A stretch of 64,000 nt of DNA, taken from JBHHUI01 sp965248775. GTDB taxonomy: Bacteria; Chloroflexota; Anaerolineae; Anaerolineales; JBHHUI01. The translations under genes were made by a program, and so were the position numbers. The notes under the pieces were generated by a model that saw nothing but the letters and a program-made list of their open reading frames with translations, searched no databases and had not been told where the DNA came from. Location: assembly GCA_965248775.1 (NCBI GenBank), contig OZ252150.1, positions 1,674,001 through 1,738,000 on the forward strand, in the 5' to 3' direction. Of the stretch, positions 59,344-64,000 are shown one piece after another; position 1 is the stretch's first letter, and each line of letters begins with the position of its first letter.

Positions 59344-60585
59344 TCAAGCAAAAACTTCTTTTACTTCGTACAAGCCTTCCACGAGCTGGTCGACTTCATC
59401 AGTCGAATTATACAGATAGAAAGACGCGCGAGCAGTGGCAACCAACTCAAAGCGTTCATGCAGTGGCATTGCACAGTGATGCCCAGCACGAATTGCAATA
59501 CCCCGCCGATCCAAAATCTGCGCGACATCGTGCGGATGGACTCCATCGAAGGTGAATGCGGCCGCACCACCCTTCTCGGATGCTGAGGGGCCGAAGACAG
59601 TCAGTCCGGGCACTTCTTCCAATCGTTCCAAAGCGTAGCTGATAATTTCGTGTTCGTGAGCCTGAATGGCGTCCATTCCGACGGCGGAAAGATAGTCCAC
59701 GGCGGCACCGAGCCCAATGCATTCGGCAATTGCTGGCGTACCCGCCTCGAACTTATGCGGCAATGAATTCGTTACAAACTCGCGCAACCGGACCCGTTTA
59801 ATCATGTCTCCGCCACCCAAAAACGGTGGCATCGCATCCAGCAGCACCTCCCGTCCCCAGAGGATTCCAATCCCAGTAGGTCCGCACATCTTGTGGCCGG
59901 AGAAGGCGTAAAAATCTACATCCAACTCCTGAACATCAACTGGCATGTGGGGAACCGCTTGTGCTCCGTCAATCACAACGATGGCGCCAGCTGCGTGCGC
60001 ACGAGCTGTAATTTCAGCGACGGGGTTGATTGTGCCCAGAACGTTGGACACGTGCGTGAACCCGACAACCTTTGGTTTGAGAGCAAGCAGATTTTCGAAT
60101 TCATCCAGGTCCAACAGACCTTCATCCGTGACTGGAATAAATTCCAGACGAAGCCCAATTTCTCCCGCCAACATTTGCCAGGGGACCAAATTGGAATGAT
60201 GCTCCATCTCTGTGAGTATGACAACATCGCCGGCAGAAAGATTAGCACGTCCCCAGCTCTGCGTAACAATGTTCAATGCTTCTGTCGTATTGCGCGTATA
60301 AATCACCTCGCGGTGTGAACGCGCATTGATGAACTTGCCTATACGCACCCGCGCGTCTTCATAACTTGCCGTCGCTTCCTCGGCGAGTGTATGGATTCCG
60401 CGATGGACATTTGCATTTGAGGAGCGGTAATAGTCATTCATTGCCTCGATCACCGCGCTTGGCTTCTGGGAGGTCGCCGCCGAATCCATATAGATCAGCG
60501 GGACGCCCGGATGCACTTCACGTTGCAAAACGGGAAAATCAGAACGTATTCTTGTTATGTCGAGAGCGAATGTCGCAGTTGTCAT
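59344..60585 (-). CDS. sufS: Cysteine desulfurase SufS
   Basis: A 413-residue PLP enzyme releasing sulfur from cysteine as a persulfide. It has YMDSAATSQKPSAVIEAM, VHRGIHTLAEEATASYE, VVIDGAQAVPHMPVDVQELD, the PLP lysine in FYAFSGHKMCGPTGIG and the active-site Cys in IRAGHHCAMPLHERF (group II type). It lies between sufD and sufU. Confidence 0.95.
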   Translation of the reverse strand: MTTATFALDITRIRSDFPVLQREVHPGVPLIYMDSAATSQKPSAVIEAMNDYYRSSNANVHRGIHTLAEEATASYEDARVRIGKFINARSHREVIYTRNTTEALNIVTQSWGRANLSAGDVVILTEMEHHSNLVPWQMLAGEIGLRLEFIPVTDEGLLDLDEFENLLALKPKVVGFTHVSNVLGTINPVAEITARAHAAGAIVVIDGAQAVPHMPVDVQELDVDFYAFSGHKMCGPTGIGILWGREVLLDAMPPFLGGGDMIKRVRLREFVTNSLPHKFEAGTPAIAECIGLGAAVDYLSAVGMDAIQAHEHEIISYALERLEEVPGLTVFGPSASEKGGAAAFTFDGVHPHDVAQILDRRGIAIRAGHHCAMPLHERFELVATARASFYLYNSTDEVDQLVEGLYEVKEVFA

Positions 60586-60610
60586 ATATATTTACGCCAG
60601 TCAGTTTCCG

Positions 60611-61978
60611 CTAACCCATCTTTTCAATGATGGTTTGTTTCATTCTGGTGCGCACACCCTCAAACGGAATGCGTTGCATGATGGGATCGAAGAAACCGTC
60701 GACGACCAACTTCTTCGCGTCCTCATACGGCAGACCTCGAGACATGAGATAAAAAATGTGCTCCGCTTCGAGCTGCCCGACAGTTGCAGCGTGCGTGCAG
60801 CGCACATCGTCGGCTAGAATTTCAAGCCCCGGAATTGAGTCCGCCCGCGCGCTTTTATCAAGCACGAGATTGCGATTGGCCTGATAGCCGTCTGTTTTCT
60901 GAGCACCGGGTGCGACATAAATCATCCCCCGCCAAACAGAACGACTCTTGTCCCGCAAGGCGCCTTTGAACAACAGATCGCTGGTGGTATTGAAGGCACG
61001 GTGATTTTGTTGTGTATCATGATCGAAATGTTGATCATTCTCAGCAAAGTAGAAGCCGGACATGCGGCCCCAGGCGTTATCGCCGACCAGATTCAACTCG
61101 GAAAAATTTTTCGTCAGATGGGTACCTATCGCGCTGAAGATCCAGTCCAGGCGAGCGTCTTCACCGATCTGTGCGCGTTCGTGGCTAAAATGCCAGAAGT
61201 TCCGACCAAGAGACTGCAACTCGATGAATTTGACGTCTGCGTCCGTTGCGGCAAATACCTCCACTGTGCCAACATGCAAGGCCGGCTGATCACTCTCTTT
61301 GGACGAAAGTTCATGAACATACGTAAGCGAGGCACCTTCATCCGCAACGATCACTGTCCTAGAAAAATGTACTGATCGGTTTGCCCAGAGCACCGAATGT
61401 AGCGGCAACTCGACATGCGTATTCGCGGGGATGTAAACAAATACACCCTCTTGAACCATAGCCGCAGCGAGCGCCGAAAACTTTCCATTATCAACTTTTA
61501 CCGCTGCCCCAAGATATTGCTTGAGGAGATCTGCATGTTCATGAGTGGCATTTCGAAAATCGGTGAAGATCACACCCTGTGCGTTGAGCTGCTCATCAAG
61601 AGAATGGGAAGCGGTTTCACCATTATGAAAAACCAGTTGCCCACCGTGGGCCTCACCGACCAAGGGTTTCAACAATTGATCAGGTACTATCCCATTGGTT
61701 GAGCCAGCCGCTTCCGCGAGTGATTTTTTCTGCAATGCCGCCCAATCCAGCGTCCGAATATCCGTCCGGCGCCAGGCTTCATCTTGAAGCGTCGGCATCG
61801 GAATTCGTTGATACGTTTCCCAAGCCTCCAGGCGTGCTTCCGCATACCAATCGGGATCATCCAGGCGTTGTGAGAGTGATTCAACATCCTCGCGCGCAAG
61901 GACATATTCAGTCGAAATAACCTCACTTGCCTTCTTTGTTTTAATAACTTTACGCTTGATAGTCGCCATACTTGTCAC
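60611..61978 (-). CDS. sufD: Fe-S cluster assembly protein SufD
   Basis: A 455-residue SufB/SufD-family protein. The C-terminal beta-helix part has HFDHDTQQNHRAFNTTSDLL, KTDGYQANRNLVLDKSARAD, LADDVRCTHAATVGQLEAE and YLMSRGLPYEDAKKLVVDGF. The initial 40 residues are a basic extension (TIKRKVIKTKKASEV). It works with SufB and SufC as the scaffold. The operon order sufC-B-D supports SufD rather than a second SufB. A 25-base gap leads to sufS. Confidence 0.92.
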   Translation of the reverse strand: MTSMATIKRKVIKTKKASEVISTEYVLAREDVESLSQRLDDPDWYAEARLEAWETYQRIPMPTLQDEAWRRTDIRTLDWAALQKKSLAEAAGSTNGIVPDQLLKPLVGEAHGGQLVFHNGETASHSLDEQLNAQGVIFTDFRNATHEHADLLKQYLGAAVKVDNGKFSALAAAMVQEGVFVYIPANTHVELPLHSVLWANRSVHFSRTVIVADEGASLTYVHELSSKESDQPALHVGTVEVFAATDADVKFIELQSLGRNFWHFSHERAQIGEDARLDWIFSAIGTHLTKNFSELNLVGDNAWGRMSGFYFAENDQHFDHDTQQNHRAFNTTSDLLFKGALRDKSRSVWRGMIYVAPGAQKTDGYQANRNLVLDKSARADSIPGLEILADDVRCTHAATVGQLEAEHIFYLMSRGLPYEDAKKLVVDGFFDPIMQRIPFEGVRTRMKQTIIEKMG

Positions 61979-61998
61979 AAGTAGATATTCCAGAAAGA

Positions 61999-62028
61999 AG
62001 AGCGAGCGCGCTTGAACGCACTCGCTCT
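61999..62028 (-). promoter_or_regulatory. Hairpin between sufB and sufD
   Basis: AGAGCGAG pairs with CTCGCTCT, with a further GCGC/GCGT-type extension inside. On the minus strand it is followed by a pyrimidine-rich tract (TCTTTCT). It could be a weak attenuator or an mRNA processing or stability element that lowers sufD relative to sufB. Confidence 0.4.
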
Positions 62029-62064
62029 GAATATTTTCGCTTTCGGTTGTAGATGGAGCCTCGT

Positions 62065-63483
62065 TTAGCCGACAGAGCCTTCCATTTGCAATTGAATGAG
62101 GCGATTCATCTCGACCGCATATTCCATGGGCAGTTCTTTGACCAAGGGTTCTATGAAGCCTGCAACCACCATGCCTGAGGCTGCCTCTTCGGTGAGTCCG
62201 CGACTCATCAAATAGAAGAGTTGGTCCTCGCCGACTTTGGAGACGGACGCTTCGTGTCCGATAGTCACATCGTCCTCATCAATCTCGATGTAAGGGTAAG
62301 TATCCGAGCGCGAATGCTCGTCAATCAAAAGGGCATCACAGACCACGCTTGAGCGCGAGCCATGCGAGCCTTCATAGACCTTGAGCAATCCTCGGTAGGA
62401 AGCACGTCCGCCATTCTTGGCGATCGACTTCGAAATAATTTTCGAGGTAGTATTCGGCGCGCCGTGGACAACTTTGCCTCCGGCATCCTGATGCTGGCCC
62501 GCCCCTGCAAATGCTATCGAAAGGATTTCTCCATGTGCACCCGGCTCCATCAAGTAAACAGCCGGATACTTCATCGTCAATTTCGAGCCCAGGTTGCCGT
62601 CGACCCACTCCATCACCGCATCCTGATAGGCCGCGGCCCGTTTGGTCACAAGGTTATACACATTGGTCGACCAATTTTGGATGGTTGTATAGCGGCAACG
62701 AGCACCCTTCTTGACGACGATCTCTACGACAGCGGAATGAAGTGAGTCAGAGGAGTAGATCGGAGCTGTGCAACCTTCCACATAATGAATGCTCGCTCCT
62801 TCATCTACAATGATCAGCGTACGTTCGAACTGGCCGACGTTTTTCGCATTGATTCGGAAATACGCCTGCAATGGCATCTCGATATGGACACCCGGCGGGA
62901 CGTAAATAAATGAGCCGCCCGACCAGACTGCCGAATTGAGAGCGGCGAACTTGTTATCGGTCGGTGGAATGAGCTTTGCAAAATATTCCTTGAACATCTC
63001 TTCATGTTCAATTAATGCCTGATCGGTGCCAAGGAAAATCACTCCCTGGTCTTCGAGGTGCTTCTGGAGATTGTGGTAGACAACTTCTGATTCGTATTGT
63101 GCGCCGACACCCGCCAAAAACTTCTGTTCCGCCTCAGGTATTCCGAGCTTGTCAAAAGTTCTTCGGGTTTCTTCAGAAACCTCATCCCAGCTATCCACAT
63201 TTTCTTTTTGCGGCTTGATGTAATAGTAAATGCTATCGAAATCAATCTGAGCGACATTGCCCCCCCATTCGGGCATCGGTTTGCTCAAAAAGATGTCGAG
63301 CGAGCGATGGCGAAAATCGCGCATCCACTGCGGCTCATTTTTCATCTCAGAAATCTGGTCGAGAAGCGCGTGGTCGAGGCCTGGACGTGCTTTAAATTCG
63401 TAATTCTCTTCCTCGTGGAAGCCGTAGCGTTCGGCATACCTTTCGTTCAGTTCTGCGACTGCCTTTTTTTCGTCTAATGCCAT
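62065..63483 (-). CDS. sufB: Fe-S cluster assembly protein SufB
   Basis: A 472-residue SufB. It shows FYYYIKPQKENVDSWDEVSE-type N-terminal sequence, FKEYFAKLIPPTDNKFAALN, VWSGGSFIYVPPGVHIEMP, IVDEGASIHYVEGCTAPIYS, RCRYTTIQNWSTNVYNLVTK and SHGSRSSVVCDALLIDEHSR with the candidate ligand Cys. The end YLMSRGLTEEAASGMVVAGF is standard. SufB is the core scaffold of the SUF machinery. Twenty bases separate it from sufC. Confidence 0.95.
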   Translation of the reverse strand: MALDEKKAVAELNERYAERYGFHEEENYEFKARPGLDHALLDQISEMKNEPQWMRDFRHRSLDIFLSKPMPEWGGNVAQIDFDSIYYYIKPQKENVDSWDEVSEETRRTFDKLGIPEAEQKFLAGVGAQYESEVVYHNLQKHLEDQGVIFLGTDQALIEHEEMFKEYFAKLIPPTDNKFAALNSAVWSGGSFIYVPPGVHIEMPLQAYFRINAKNVGQFERTLIIVDEGASIHYVEGCTAPIYSSDSLHSAVVEIVVKKGARCRYTTIQNWSTNVYNLVTKRAAAYQDAVMEWVDGNLGSKLTMKYPAVYLMEPGAHGEILSIAFAGAGQHQDAGGKVVHGAPNTTSKIISKSIAKNGGRASYRGLLKVYEGSHGSRSSVVCDALLIDEHSRSDTYPYIEIDEDDVTIGHEASVSKVGEDQLFYLMSRGLTEEAASGMVVAGFIEPLVKELPMEYAVEMNRLIQLQMEGSVG

Positions 63484-63503
63484 ATCAGTTTCCTCTAGCC
63501 AAG

Positions 63504-64000
63504 CTAAGCTTCGCTCACCTCGGAGCTATATTTCTCGCGCACCCAGTCATAACCATTTTCTTCGAGATGCAAAGCAAGCTCTGCACCCCCGGATTCGACG
63601 ATCTGCCCGTCAAGCATCACGTGAACATGGTCTGGCTTGATGTAATTCAAAATGCGTTGGTAATGCGTGATAACGAGCACGCCCATCGAAGGGCCAATTA
63701 GGCTTTTCACACCATCGGCAACAATACGCAATGCATCAATGTCGAGACCTGAATCAGTTTCGTCCATGATCGCGATCTCGGGCTCAAGCGTCGCCATTTG
63801 CAGGATTTCGGCTCGCTTCTTTTCCCCGCCAGAAAACCCATCGTTCAGATAGCGGCCCGCAAAGTCATGCGACATGTTTAACAGATCCATCTTTGCTCGT
63901 AACATTTTCCGAAAATCAGGGATGCTGATGCCCTTGTCTTCCGGGTTTTCCGATCGACGACGTACATTGATGGCTGTCCGTAAAAAGTTCGCAACAGAAA
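63504..64000 (-). CDS. sufC: Fe-S cluster assembly ATPase SufC, partial
   Basis: The C-terminal 165 or so residues of an ABC-type ATPase; the start lies beyond the window. Visible: the signature LNDGFSGGEKKRAEILQMA, Walker B EIAIMDETDSGLDIDAL and the switch His in VLVITHYQRILNYI. The end includes GQIVESGGAELALHLEENGY, typical of SufC. It is the first visible gene of the operon sufC-B-D-S-U-Rieske, and its ATP hydrolysis drives conformational change of SufB-SufD. Confidence 0.95.
   Translation of the reverse strand, partial: SVANFLRTAINVRRRSENPEDKGISIPDFRKMLRAKMDLLNMSHDFAGRYLNDGFSGGEKKRAEILQMATLEPEIAIMDETDSGLDIDALRIVADGVKSLIGPSMGVLVITHYQRILNYIKPDHVHVMLDGQIVESGGAELALHLEENGYDWVREKYSSEVSEA

Noticed and set aside
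62374..62745. Long plus-strand frames opposite sufB, glmS, clpB and folD
   Set aside because: They mirror the codon structure of conserved minus- or plus-strand genes and have no independent support.

Overview
This looks like a bacterial chromosome segment, probably from the Chloroflexota or a related deep lineage. That is an inference from gene content only: a suf operon with SufU and a Rieske ferredoxin, a Ser/Thr kinase with a PQQ propeller next to a PP2C phosphatase, FolD with an internal insertion, a PDZ-radical SAM-DUF512 protein, an LCP protein and a tyrosine-degradation operon. No rRNA, tRNA, CRISPR array or phage module was seen.

Layout. 1-5.6 kb: a decayed IS701-like element, tatA, a site-2 protease, a ROK glucokinase, scpB and rluB. 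5.8-14.1 kb: a cmk-plsC-plsC-plsC-radical SAM cluster and a DUF4013 gene, with two copies of an IS1182-family element; one copy splits the DUF4013 gene exactly. 14.1-16.5 kb: glmS behind a probable glmS ribozyme. 16.5-22.1 kb: a PNPOx-like protein, an Lrp-type regulator and a tyrosine catabolic operon (aminotransferase, HPPD, fumarylacetoacetase, homogentisate dioxygenase). 22.1-36 kb: an accessory region with a GIY-YIG nuclease among palindromic repeats, a two-gene 4Fe-4S reductase unit cut by an IS, and a large secreted-protein gene interrupted by three IS insertions. 36-48 kb: folD, two IS4-family copies, a truncated and an intact methyltransferase paralog, two dehydrogenases, a membrane propeller protein, and a response regulator with a small GTPase. 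48-57 kb: PP2C, kinase, clpB, udk, a glycosyltransferase and an LCP protein; udk and the LCP gene each carry one in-frame stop. 57-58.5 kb: an IS3-family element riddled with small palindromes. 58.6-64 kb: the operon sufC-B-D-S-U-Rieske on the minus strand, with sufC running off the window edge.

The most unusual signal is a family of very small sequences, about 26-32 bp each, often built from two interleaved inverted repeats (order a, b, a', b') and often nested inside one another. They sit inside old IS elements (IS701-like, IS630 copy A, IS3) and inside other intergenic repeats. Comparing IS630 copy A with copy B, and removing the units from the broken IS701 and IS3 transposases, restores continuous reading frames. 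This shows they arrived as discrete insertions of 26, 32, 53, 54, 54, 80, 81 and 168 bp. No gene in the window is an obvious agent for their spread.

The many recent IS copies (IS1182 x3, a DUF772-type element x2, IS4 x2, IS630 x2) and the scattered frameshifts and stops suggest a genome in an IS-expansion and gene-decay phase. Some of the single-base defects could instead be sequencing errors.
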